Of a stretch of 64,000 nt of DNA, positions 17,001 to 24,197 are shown piece by piece. The notes under the pieces were generated by a model, which did no database searches, had not been told where the DNA came from, and worked only from the letters and a program-made list of their open reading frames with translations. The translations under genes were made by a program, and so were the position numbers. Source of the stretch: CAYOUV01 sp964407265. Lineage in GTDB: Bacteria > Chloroflexota > Anaerolineae > Anaerolineales > Villigracilaceae. Numbering within the stretch: the first letter of the stretch is position 1; every line of letters begins with the position of its first letter. The stretch covers positions 10,449 to 74,448 of the forward strand of contig CAYOUV010000008.1 in assembly GCA_964407265.1 (NCBI GenBank), given 5' to 3'.

Positions 17001-19895
17001 ACCGGTCCGGACGGCAAGGCGCGGCTCTCGTTCACGCCTCCACAGGCCGGTACCTACATCCTGGACGTACAAGGCGGCGGGGCCACAAGCCAGGTGCTGC
17101 TGTGGGTGGGCGGCAAATCGCAGGCCGTCTGGCCCAACCTCCCCAACCAGCACATCGAAATGACCGCTGACCGCGAGTCCTACCAGCCCGGCCAGACCGC
17201 GCAAATTTTCATCCCCAACCCCCTCGGCGGAAATACACAGGCGCTGGTGACGGTGGAGCGCGGTGTGGTTTTGAGCGCGCAGGTAATCGACCTGGGCCCC
17301 AGCGGGACAACTTTCTCCCTGCCGCTGACCAGCGAGCAGGCGCCGAATGTTTTCGTCTCGGCCACGCTGATCGGCGCGAACAACAACTTCCGCCAGGGCT
17401 ACCTCAGCCTGCCGGTTGCGCCGGAAGCGCAAACCCTGAAAGTCGAACTGACCTCGCAGCCCCAGCGCAGCGAACCGGGCGGTGAAGTCGTCTTCAACCT
17501 GCGCGTGACCGACAGCCAGGGCAAACCGGTAGAGGGTGAATTCTCGTTGTCGGTCGTCGACCTGGCTGCACTGGCGCTGGCCGATCCCAACGCGCCGGAC
17601 ATCCTCCCGGCCTTTTACGGCCCCCAGCCGCTGGGAATCGAGACCGGCGTCTCGCTGGCAGCCTACAGCGGACGACTCTTGTTCTCGCCCGGCGGAATCG
17701 GCGGCGGTGGGGGCGATGGCGCCCCAACCACCGTCGTGCGCGAGAACTTCCCCGATACCGCCTACTGGAATCCCACCCTGGTGACTGATGCGGATGGGCG
17801 TGGCCAGGTGACAGTGACACTGCCCGATAACCTGACCACCTGGCAGGTGGACGTGCGCGGCCTGACAGCCGACACGCGCGTCGGACAGGCCGAGGCGCAA
17901 ATCGTGACCAGCAAGCAGCTTTTAGTCCGCCCGGTCACACCGCGCTTCCTGGTTCTCGGCGATCACATACAGATGGCTGCGATTGTCCACAACAACACCT
18001 CCAACGATTTGCAGGCGACAGTTTCACTGCAGGCGCTCGGATTCCTGCTGGACGACCCGACACAACTGACTCAGACGATCAGCATCCCGGCCGGCGGACG
18101 GACGCGCGTCGCCTGGTGGGGCACAGCCCAGGATGCCGAGGCGGCCGAATTGATCTTCTCGGCCCAGGCGGGTGACCTGCAGGATTCGACCCGCCCGGTC
18201 TGGGGCTCACTGCCCATCCTGCGCTACACTGCGCCGCAGTCCTTCGTCACGGCGGGGACGCTGCCCGAAGCCGGGACCAGCCAGGAGTTGGTTTCGATTC
18301 CGCGCTCGTTTGTGCCTACAGGCGGCGGCTTGAGCCTGGAGTTGTCCCCCTCGCTGGCGGCCACCATCCTGTCAAGTCTGGAGGCCATCAAGACCCCGCC
18401 AGCTGTGTGCAGTATCGAGACTCTGGCCTCATACTTCCTGGCCAACATCGAAACTTACCAGGCGCTCCAAACAGCCGGCCTGGAAGCCCCCGAACTCAAG
18501 AGTCGCCTGCAAACCGAACTAAAGGATGTCCTCACGCGCCTGCTGCAACGGCAAAACGAGGACGGCGGTTGGGGCTGGTTGGTGCGAGGCAAGAGTGACC
18601 CGTACCTGAGCGCTTACGTTTTATTCGGCCTGGGACAGGCGCAGGACAACGGCTTCCCGGTAAATGCGACCGTCTTCCAGAAAGCACGTGATTTCCTGAC
18701 GGCTGCACGTCCCTATCTGGGTGGGACCGCGCTCTCGGATGACGACCTGAGCGATCTGGCCTTGATCGAGTTCGTGCTGGGGCAGACCGGCGGCGCAGAA
18801 TCCCAGGCAGTTGAAGCGCTTTACGAAGCCCGCGATCAACTCGCTCCCTGGGGACAGGCCCTGCTGGTCCTGACGATGGAAGGCCTGAATCCAACCGACC
18901 CGCGCGGACAGGATATGATCGGGGCGCTGGAGACTTCCGCACTCCGTACTGCCAGCGGCGCGCACTGGGAAAGCGTCAGTCAATCCTGGTTCAAGCCCAA
19001 CACGGCGCTTTTCAACACAGCCGCCGTCGTCTATGCCCTGGCACAGCGTGACCCGGCGACGCCGGTCATGACCGATGCAGTGCGCTACCTGGTCACGCAA
19101 CGCAATGCTGCCGGATTGTGGGGCTCGAACTACGATTCGGCCTGGATCATCCTGGCCCTGACCAAAGCCATGGAAGGTTCCGGCGAACTACAGGCCAATT
19201 ATTCCTTCAACGCGGCGCTCAACGGGACGACCATCGCCAGCGGACAGGCCAGCGGCCCGCAAAGCCTGACGACAATCACCAGCCAGATCCCCCTGGCTTC
19301 GCTCGATCCGCTCAACCCGAACGAACTGACTATCACGCACGAGCCAGGCAACGGCAAACTGTACTACCGCGCCGCCCTGCAGGTCAACCAGGAGGTCGAA
19401 TCGGTCAAACCCCTGGTGCGGGGGCTGCAAGTCAGCCGGCTCTACTTCGATGGTACCTGCCAGAAAAATTGCACGCCCATCGCCTCCCTGGCGCTGACTG
19501 CGGGTGCCAAATTGACCGCCCAGGTGACCATCAACCTGCCGCACGACGCATACTACCTGATGGTCGATGATTTCATCCCGAGCGGGACCGAGATCCTGGA
19601 CCAGTCGCTCAAGACCAGCCAGCAGGGCGAACAAGCCGCCAGCGCGGAAATCTATGCCCCGGACAATCCTTTCGCCAAAGGCTGGGGCTGGTGGTTGTTT
19701 GGAAACCCGACCATTTACGATGACCACATCCAATGGGCCGCGGACTACCTGCCAGCCGGGACCTACGTCCTGACTTACACCCTCATCCCTCTGCAGGCCG
19801 GCCGGTTCCGCGTGCTGCCGACCCACGCCTGGCAAGCCTTCTTCCCCGAAGTGCAGGGAACCAGCGCCGGGACGGTCTTCGAGATCAAGCCCTGA
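14040..19895 (+). CDS. Bacterial alpha-2-macroglobulin lipoprotein with altered thioester motif
   Basis: From ATG 14040 the protein has 1951 residues. It opens with a signal peptide ending at Cys22 (LLVALAC), so it is probably lipid-anchored. Three Ig-like Big_5 domains follow (about 45-450), then macroglobulin domains: DALVWAVDLRSGQPLANTPV near 580 and the MG2-like YLYSDRPIYRPGQTVYFRGV near 680. The A2M core (YWNPTLVTDADGRGQVTVTL) is near 1240. The thioester region reads PPAVCSIETLASY with Cys1457. The expected Cys-x-Glu-Gln is absent: the position of the thioester-forming Gln is Glu. An alpha-toroid TED-like domain (NEDGGWGW, about 1507) follows. Family members trap attacking proteases, but without the thioester this one probably traps or binds non-covalently. 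No penicillin-binding protein gene is adjacent. The frame is open upstream to 13953; the signal peptide fixes the start. Confidence 0.93.
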   Translation: MKKAYSPFWRLTITILLVALACSLPGKLPPTPASTPTALATSAIPLPPAVIETSPSTGSQIPLDGLVTIYFNQAMERTSVASALSVQPSDVTGQLTWKDDATLIFTPDGSLPAASQFALQIGQGARAANGLGFSQPVSLGFQTPDYLRPTQFLPKPDSEEVIPNAAILAAFNQPVVPLGADPAALPAAFSIQPEAQGKGEWLNTSTYIFYPDPALSGGLTYTVSLNPDLTANSGSQLAQSDLQASWSFTTALPAVDSIDPSPEQSLGLDPKIKITFNQPMDQASLENGLQFTGPAGNVAGKFSWSDDGTSVSFQPTILLSRSRTYMLNLDGQTVRGAGGTPLGQDQKFTFKTYGNFSVTASTPLQGQEKEQYDSVKVFLGAPVQAGNLDQYVSITPQVPNSSPYTNDDGLSLLLGGMFEPSTDYTLTISGALKDRWGQALGTPFTLNFKTTPASPDLTLPYFGASMFFVRPEQPVLNAQATNVPRADLTIAPLSLVDFFSITGKNSYNTRQTYAPKNARTISQSIKLTSNQAQSVALTLTNNDQPLSTGLYYVKVDAQQLKYPRQEPYFVVSSDINLTFKAGASDALVWAVDLRSGQPLANTPVSIYDNDGGLLVSGQTDANGLWQTSIPERVDPYASLYAVIGAAGQDNFSLAMSTWDSGIAPWDFGLSGQVTPPQTEIYLYSDRPIYRPGQTVYFRGVVREAFNGRYTMPEQDTIDLSISDGNGQELNSFSLPLSAYGTFNGQYALPADAVPGYYSITNKKTHTYFSFQVADYRKPEINLSVELSPEQIQTGQTPQATVNARYFFDAPAGNLPVTWTLYTTSASFRLPQYRVGPIDTNWMLPYSFRVGGNFGKQIAQGEGRTGADGTLSIQLSDLPEFDALQNLTLEVTAQDESGAQISARSSMLVHPTDFYVGLRPDQWVGQAGTALGFEVLSVDWNQKSLGGKSLVAEFSQVTWERKDPPLSNQYAPPSYEPVYTPVGSTNLVTGPDGKARLSFTPPQAGTYILDVQGGGATSQVLLWVGGKSQAVWPNLPNQHIEMTADRESYQPGQTAQIFIPNPLGGNTQALVTVERGVVLSAQVIDLGPSGTTFSLPLTSEQAPNVFVSATLIGANNNFRQGYLSLPVAPEAQTLKVELTSQPQRSEPGGEVVFNLRVTDSQGKPVEGEFSLSVVDLAALALADPNAPDILPAFYGPQPLGIETGVSLAAYSGRLLFSPGGIGGGGGDGAPTTVVRENFPDTAYWNPTLVTDADGRGQVTVTLPDNLTTWQVDVRGLTADTRVGQAEAQIVTSKQLLVRPVTPRFLVLGDHIQMAAIVHNNTSNDLQATVSLQALGFLLDDPTQLTQTISIPAGGRTRVAWWGTAQDAEAAELIFSAQAGDLQDSTRPVWGSLPILRYTAPQSFVTAGTLPEAGTSQELVSIPRSFVPTGGGLSLELSPSLAATILSSLEAIKTPPAVCSIETLASYFLANIETYQALQTAGLEAPELKSRLQTELKDVLTRLLQRQNEDGGWGWLVRGKSDPYLSAYVLFGLGQAQDNGFPVNATVFQKARDFLTAARPYLGGTALSDDDLSDLALIEFVLGQTGGAESQAVEALYEARDQLAPWGQALLVLTMEGLNPTDPRGQDMIGALETSALRTASGAHWESVSQSWFKPNTALFNTAAVVYALAQRDPATPVMTDAVRYLVTQRNAAGLWGSNYDSAWIILALTKAMEGSGELQANYSFNAALNGTTIASGQASGPQSLTTITSQIPLASLDPLNPNELTITHEPGNGKLYYRAALQVNQEVESVKPLVRGLQVSRLYFDGTCQKNCTPIASLALTAGAKLTAQVTINLPHDAYYLMVDDFIPSGTEILDQSLKTSQQGEQAASAEIYAPDNPFAKGWGWWLFGNPTIYDDHIQWAADYLPAGTYVLTYTLIPLQAGRFRVLPTHAWQAFFPEVQGTSAGTVFEIKP

Positions 19896-19905
19896 GGCAC
19901 AAAAA

Positions 19906-19931
19906 AAGAAGCCCCTTTGAAGGGGCTTCTT
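19906..19931. terminator. Intrinsic terminator between the alpha-2-macroglobulin and rhomboid genes
   Basis: An 11-bp stem (AAGAAGCCCCT, 19906-19916, with 19921-19931) has a 4-nt loop. On the minus strand it is followed by seven T, so it is strongest for the rhomboid gene. It may also serve the convergent macroglobulin gene. Confidence 0.85.
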
Positions 19932-19951
19932 GATTCCAAGGGCTATAAATA

Positions 19952-20719
19952 TCAGGGGGCGATGGGATACAGCATTCCGATCATCGCCAGCGCGCCGAAG
20001 ACCACCACCACCACGGCCGAGCCCAGCACAATTTCCTGCAGCCCGCGTTTATCCTTCAGTTGCAGCAGCGGGTAGATGCCTTCCACCTCCCAGTGCGGGC
20101 CCCCAAACCAGGTAAACATCAGGCCACCCAATAAACCACCGATGTGGCCCCAGTTATCGATGCCGGGAGAAAGCCCCAACATCAGGTTGATGACCACGAT
20201 AAAGATAATGTTGCCGATCATGCGTTTGACCTGGTCGCCAAACAACTGGCGGTTCTGGTAAATGAAAATCCCTTCAGCTGCGACCAGGCCGAAGATCGAG
20301 GTCGAGGCGCCGATCGAATAACCGCTTGAAAGCAGGAAGGAAAGCACGTTGCCCGAAAAACCGGTCAGCAGGTAAAGCAGCAGGAAACGCCAGTATCCGA
20401 AGTGCCGCTCCAGGCCGGGACCGAAGATCAGCAGGGCATACATGTTGAAGCCGATGTGCAAAAGTCCACCGTGCAGCAGGACCGGCGTGATCAAGCGCCA
20501 CAACTGCCCCGCGCGGATCAGGCTGTTGACTTTGGCCCCGAGTGCCACCGGAATGTCTGTCTGGAGAAAAAACTGGCTGGCCATCTGAAGCAAATAGACA
20601 AAAATAGTGATGCCCATGATGGCATACGTCACCCGCGGCGGCCTGGACGGCAGGGTCACGCGGACCGACTGCGGTGGCGGCGGAGCCGGTTGCTCGTAGG
20701 GTTCGGGATAAGTGCTCAC
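19952..20719 (-). CDS. Rhomboid family intramembrane serine protease
   Basis: The 255-residue protein has a Pro-rich cytoplasmic N terminus (residues 1-30) and six hydrophobic helices, plus a seventh at the C terminus. The catalytic Ser is S139 in GASTSIFG and the His is H192 in DNWGHIGGLLGG. The HGGLLHIGFNMYAL motif of the second helix is also present. It should cleave membrane-anchored substrates within the bilayer; the substrate is unknown. The start is GTG at 20719, overlapping the gmk stop (GTGA), so it is coupled to guanylate kinase. A terminator follows. Confidence 0.92.
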   Translation of the reverse strand: MSTYPEPYEQPAPPPPQSVRVTLPSRPPRVTYAIMGITIFVYLLQMASQFFLQTDIPVALGAKVNSLIRAGQLWRLITPVLLHGGLLHIGFNMYALLIFGPGLERHFGYWRFLLLYLLTGFSGNVLSFLLSSGYSIGASTSIFGLVAAEGIFIYQNRQLFGDQVKRMIGNIIFIVVINLMLGLSPGIDNWGHIGGLLGGLMFTWFGGPHWEVEGIYPLLQLKDKRGLQEIVLGSAVVVVVFGALAMIGMLYPIAP

Positions 20720-21339
20720 AGGGTTACCTTTCTGGGATGTACGCGATGATGCTCCGCATGAATGATGGCCCGGATCGTGTCCACGGTTTCGTCGAGATGA
20801 AAGTCACTGTTAATGACGACGTAATCGAAAGCTTCGATGCGTTTCAGTTCCTGGCGCGCAGTCGCGATGCGCAGGTTCAGGCCTTCAGGGCTCTCGGTCT
20901 TACGGACCTTCAAGCGCTGGACCAGTTCGTCCTCGCTTTCGGTGGTGATAAAAATCAGCAGCGCTTCCGGCGCCAGCCTGCGGATGGTCTCGGCGCCCTG
21001 CACGTCGATGCGCATGACCACATCCTTGCTGGAGTCAAGCGCATCACGCACCTGCTGCTTGGGGATACCTTTGTAATCGTTGTAGACGATTGCATACTCA
21101 AGCAATTCGTCATCTTCGATCATGCGCGCAAATTCATCACTGGAGACAAAAAAATAATCCTTGCCGTGAACCTCATTCGGGCGCTTGGGGCGCGTAGTCG
21201 CCGTCACCACAAAATGGAACGGAAATTCGCGCTCCTTCATGCGTTGCAGGACCGTATCCTTGCCGACCCCTGACGGGCCGGAAATCACGATCAGCAGGGG
21301 TTGCGGATGGTAAATATCGAAATCGGGATCAGAAGTCAT
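20716..21339 (-). CDS. gmk: Guanylate kinase
   Basis: This 207-residue kinase has the P-loop SGPSGVGKDTVLQRM and the GMP-binding segment TATTRPKRPNEVHGKDYFFV, with the conserved TR-x-x-R and E-x-x-G-x-DY pattern. It phosphorylates GMP to GDP with ATP in the cytoplasm. The P-loop has Asp where most gmk proteins have Ser (GKDT rather than GKST), leaving the following Thr as the metal ligand. The ATG at 21339 has no Shine-Dalgarno sequence; a -10-like TACAAT ends exactly 6 nt upstream, so the mRNA may be leaderless. It is divergent from fmdB and overlaps the rhomboid gene downstream. Confidence 0.94.
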   Translation of the reverse strand: MTSDPDFDIYHPQPLLIVISGPSGVGKDTVLQRMKEREFPFHFVVTATTRPKRPNEVHGKDYFFVSSDEFARMIEDDELLEYAIVYNDYKGIPKQQVRDALDSSKDVVMRIDVQGAETIRRLAPEALLIFITTESEDELVQRLKVRKTESPEGLNLRIATARQELKRIEAFDYVVINSDFHLDETVDTIRAIIHAEHHRVHPRKVTL

Positions 21340-21345
21340 GGTTCA

Positions 21346-21351
21346 ATTGTA
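21346..21351 (-). promoter_or_regulatory. -10 element for a leaderless gmk transcript
   Basis: On the minus strand TACAAT is followed by exactly 6 nt and the gmk ATG, so +1 would fall on or beside the start codon. No good -35 is seen. Confidence 0.5.
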
Positions 21352-21403
21352 CCTGAATCGAAAAGGGATTTGCTTCGGCATTTTATGATTGGAAAAATGG
21401 CGT

Positions 21404-21409
21404 TAAAAT
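21404..21409 (+). promoter_or_regulatory. -10 element for a leaderless fmdB transcript
   Basis: TAAAAT is followed by 6 nt (TGGGTC) and the ATG at 21416. The same spacing is seen at gmk, the PPDK_N gene and pyrC. There is no Shine-Dalgarno sequence. Confidence 0.5.
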
Positions 21410-21415
21410 TGGGTC

Positions 21416-21802
21416 ATGCCAACTTATGATTATATCTGTCTGGATTGTCGCAAGCGCTTTGAGGTCCAACTTTCCTACAGCGAATACGGGTCCAAGCCGG
21501 TGGCCTGCTCCCATTGTGGAAGCGAGAACGTCCGCCGACGGGTGCCGCGCGTGCGCGTGATGCGTTCCGACGAGAGCCGCCTGAATAACCTGGAGAGTCT
21601 GGCTGACCCGTCCGCCCTGGATGGCTTGGAGGACGATCCCCAGGCGATGGGACGCATGATGCGTCAGATGGGTCAGGAACTGGGCGAGGATATGCCACCC
21701 GAATTCGACGAGGTGATCGACCGGCTGGAAAAAGGCCAGAGCCCGGAAGAGATCGAGAGCGCCTTACCGGATCTAGGGGATTCGGTAGGCAGTGATCTGT
21801 AA
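21416..21802 (+). CDS. FmdB family zinc-ribbon protein
   Basis: The first 45 residues (MPTYDYICLDCRKRFEVQLS...CSHCGSENV) form the FmdB/CxxC_CxxC_SSSS regulatory zinc ribbon with two CxxC pairs. The remaining 80 residues are acidic and helical, with MGRMMRQMGQEL, and have no clear domain. FmdB-type proteins were first noted as putative regulators beside amidase genes; their true role is unclear, and binding to nucleic acid or protein through the ribbon is inferred. At 128 residues it is longer than minimal FmdB proteins. It is divergent from gmk and ends 7 nt before the convergent LCP gene. Confidence 0.88.
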   Translation: MPTYDYICLDCRKRFEVQLSYSEYGSKPVACSHCGSENVRRRVPRVRVMRSDESRLNNLESLADPSALDGLEDDPQAMGRMMRQMGQELGEDMPPEFDEVIDRLEKGQSPEEIESALPDLGDSVGSDL

Positions 21803-21809
21803 TCAGTAT

Positions 21810-22943
21810 TCAGTCGTCGCAAGTGAAATCAGCATCCACGTTGCCAGGGGATGGTGTGGTGGGGGCAAACTGCGCGGGGTCAGGCCAGGTGCCGGCGTCG
21901 AAGCGGGCCAGGTAGTCGCGCAAGACGTCGAAATCAGCGTCGAAGACCAGCGTTGTCGCGTTCAGGCTGGGGGCGAATATTCTTTTCTGCGTAAACAGTT
22001 CGGTCGGGAAATCGACAAACGCGATGTCTTCGCCATGCATCTGGTTGGCCAGGCAGGCCAGCTGGTTGATCTGTGCGAGGCTGAGATCGGTCTGGACGTA
22101 GCGCAAGAAGTCCTGCGTGATTTGCGGAATTTTGGTGACGAGCTGAGGGCTGAGCAGTTTCTTTCGCAGTGCGCATAAGATGATGTTCTGGTTGTCAGCG
22201 CGGCCAAAGACGTTGTATTGCCGGATACGGGCAGTCATCAGGGCCGTATCGCCATCGAAGTGATGCTGTCCGGCCGGGACGGAAAAAGCCCTGGGATTCT
22301 CCGCCGTGCGCCCGTCCACATCGTAAGGCAGGTATACGTCGATGCCGCCGACATAATCGACGATATTGACAAAAGTGCGCATATTGACGGCGATGTAATG
22401 ATCGGCACGCGCGTCGAAATTCAACTCGAGGGTGCGCGCCAGTAGTCCCGGCCCTTCGCTGGGACCGTCATAATATCCCAGGCCTTTGTTGCCGTACAAA
22501 TACGCCTGGTTGAGCTTGCCATTGGTGATACCGTAGTGATCGGAAATGCCGGGGATATCCACCCATAAGTCGCGCGGGATTTCGAGGACGGTGACCCTGG
22601 GTGTGACAAAGTCCACGCGCACCAGGCGGATGATGTCGGCCAGGCCATACAGGTAATTGTTGCCGCGCTCATCTGATCCAATGGCGAGCAGGTTCATAAC
22701 CGCTGGTCCGCCGCACAGAGGCTTGGGCGTGGCGGTTGGAGCGAGGCTGGCTGTCGCAGATTGGGCCATGATCGCGGCACTCGCTGCGCTTTGGACTGAC
22801 AGGGTAGTGGGAGTTCGTGTGGGGAGTTCCAAGGCTGGGCCGAGCGGTCTGTGGTAGAAACGGATGAACTGGATGGACACGATCCCCAGGCTAAATCCCA
22901 GTAATAACAGAACATATACGCGTATGTTTGAGCGACGGAACAT
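21810..22943 (-). CDS. LytR-CpsA-Psr (LCP) family protein
   Basis: The 377-residue protein has a short cytoplasmic N terminus and one membrane helix (about residues 8-27). A Thr/Ser/Ala/Pro linker (35-75) leads to an extracytoplasmic LCP domain with AIGSDER, ADIIRLVRVDFVTPRVTVLE and IPRDLWVDIPG, then NFDARADHYIAVNMRTFVNI. In other bacteria LCP enzymes transfer lipid-linked glycopolymers to peptidoglycan or proteins. The acceptor and polymer in this organism are unknown. The gene lies last in a long minus-strand run from pdxS, 26 nt after the ClbS-like gene. Confidence 0.92.
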   Translation of the reverse strand: MFRRSNIRVYVLLLLGFSLGIVSIQFIRFYHRPLGPALELPTRTPTTLSVQSAASAAIMAQSATASLAPTATPKPLCGGPAVMNLLAIGSDERGNNYLYGLADIIRLVRVDFVTPRVTVLEIPRDLWVDIPGISDHYGITNGKLNQAYLYGNKGLGYYDGPSEGPGLLARTLELNFDARADHYIAVNMRTFVNIVDYVGGIDVYLPYDVDGRTAENPRAFSVPAGQHHFDGDTALMTARIRQYNVFGRADNQNIILCALRKKLLSPQLVTKIPQITQDFLRYVQTDLSLAQINQLACLANQMHGEDIAFVDFPTELFTQKRIFAPSLNATTLVFDADFDVLRDYLARFDAGTWPDPAQFAPTTPSPGNVDADFTCDD

Positions 22944-22969
22944 GGTTGGCCCCTAAGTGTAGTTGGCGA

Positions 22970-23473
22970 TCAGGAGTTTTTAAGTAGGTTCTCGATCGTA
23001 TCCCGGTGTTCTTTGAAATGCTCGCTGGTATTACCCAGCACGAAGCCCAGCAGCGGGGTTCCCTGCGGATCGTCCGCGAAGCGTGGTTGCAGCAGGTCCT
23101 CGAAGGGCATGGACTCCAATCGAGCGGTCACCTCGGCGTATTTGGCCTGAAGGACACTGAGAACATCCTCGACAGAGCGGTCGCGATTGCGCTCGAACAG
23201 GTAGGCATTGACACGATTAAAATCCCATTCATCAGCCAATTCATGCGGGATGCCAAGCACCTCTTCGGCGGCTTTACCATCCATGTGATAGCCGAGCAGC
23301 GCCTTGAGCCATTCCGTCAGGTGTGCCAGGTTGTCCTTGGGCGACCAGCCGCCCGAGTCAGGCGTGAGCATTTGCTCAGGGGTCAGCCCTGCAACGACGC
23401 GCATCAAGGCCTGCCATTCGTTCTGGATGGCTGCCAGCAATTCGGCTTTATCGTGAGGCATCTCGGACATCAA
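22970..23473 (-). CDS. ClbS/DfsB-like four-helix bundle protein (DinB superfamily)
   Basis: The 167-residue protein shows the pattern of the DUF1706/ClbS family: KAELLAAIQNEWQALMRVV at the start, GWSPKDNLAHLTEWLKALL around residues 40-60 and GNTSEHFKEHRDTIENLL at the end. Conserved His residues occur in the second and last helices. Characterised ClbS protects producers from colibactin by opening its cyclopropane. No colibactin-like pathway is here, so that function should not be transferred; it may be a general detoxifying or metal-binding bundle. The start is at ATG 23473 or the next codon, with GGGGAAGG upstream. It lies between tmk and the LCP gene. Confidence 0.8.
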   Translation of the reverse strand: MMSEMPHDKAELLAAIQNEWQALMRVVAGLTPEQMLTPDSGGWSPKDNLAHLTEWLKALLGYHMDGKAAEEVLGIPHELADEWDFNRVNAYLFERNRDRSVEDVLSVLQAKYAEVTARLESMPFEDLLQPRFADDPQGTPLLGFVLGNTSEHFKEHRDTIENLLKNS

Positions 23474-23501
23474 TGACCTTCCCCTTTAAAAGAATGGCAG
23501 G

Positions 23502-24152
23502 CTAGGCGAGCTTCTCCATAATCACCTCGCGCAGATCTTCCTGAACCGCCTCCCAGCCGCGGCTGGCGTCTACCACCAGCCACCTGGCCGGTTCAGCCTT
23601 GACCAACTCCAGGTATCCCGCCCGGACACGCCGATGGAACGCCACCGTGTAGGCATCCAGCCGGTTCCATTCTGCGCCATTTTTGGTCTTGCGCGTCAAT
23701 CCCACTTCGACTTCCACATCCAGCAAGATCGTCAGGTCAGGCGTCAGGCCGCCGGTCGCATAGCGGACCAGGGAGCGGACTTCATCCAGATCCTGCTGGT
23801 GGCCGTAGCCCTGGTAGGCGATGGTCGAATCCGCATAACGATCGCACAGCACAATTTCGCCCGTCGCCAGGCGCGGCTTGATAACCTGTTCCACGATCTG
23901 CGCGCGCGCCGCCTGGTAGAGCAAGGTCTCGGTGCGCGGGTGCATTTCGGTATTTCTTAAATCATGAATGACCGTGCGGATTTGCTCACTGATGGAGGTG
24001 CCGCCCGGCTCGCGCGTGGGGAATACCTGGTACCCTTTTTCGCGCAAGAATTCGACCAGGGGCGGGATGTGTGAGGTTTTGCCAGAGCCTTCGGGGCCTT
24101 CTAATGAAATAAACATCGGCTTTTCGGATGAATGGGTTGTTGGTTGGAACAA
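23502..24152 (-). CDS. tmk: Thymidylate kinase
   Basis: The enzyme has the P-loop LEGPEGSGKTSHIPPL, the TREPGGTSISEQIR segment that binds dTMP, the DR(Y/F/H) motif in LCDRYADSTIAYQGYG and a basic LID region (TRKTKNGAEWNRLD). It converts dTMP to dTDP. From ATG 24152 it is 216 residues; a second in-frame ATG at 24116 would give 204 residues beginning right at the first strand, closer to the usual family start. The Thr/Ser/Glu-rich extra residues are therefore uncertain. It follows the R3H ATPase gene by 45 nt and precedes the ClbS-like gene. Confidence 0.93.
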   Translation of the reverse strand: MFQPTTHSSEKPMFISLEGPEGSGKTSHIPPLVEFLREKGYQVFPTREPGGTSISEQIRTVIHDLRNTEMHPRTETLLYQAARAQIVEQVIKPRLATGEIVLCDRYADSTIAYQGYGHQQDLDEVRSLVRYATGGLTPDLTILLDVEVEVGLTRKTKNGAEWNRLDAYTVAFHRRVRAGYLELVKAEPARWLVVDASRGWEAVQEDLREVIMEKLA

Positions 24153-24197
24153 AAACCGTGTACGAGGACCGCTGGTCTTCAGTCCACGGTCTGTTGA

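Noticed and set aside
16668..17900. 410-codon open frame antisense to the alpha-2-macroglobulin gene
   Set aside because: It mirrors the GC-rich third-codon pattern of the real gene, has no recognisable domain and no ribosome-binding site. Other long antisense frames (for example 37758-39068, 42007-43257, 53013-54074 and 1341-2348) were dropped for the same reason.
18657..18680. Third parS-like site at a CACGTG within the alpha-2-macroglobulin gene
   Set aside because: Only the central CACGTG matches; the outer GTTT/AAAC arms are absent, as at other CACGTG sites in the window.
22970..23473. Naming the four-helix protein a colibactin-resistance enzyme
   Set aside because: Only fold-level similarity to ClbS is visible and no colibactin-type pathway is nearby.
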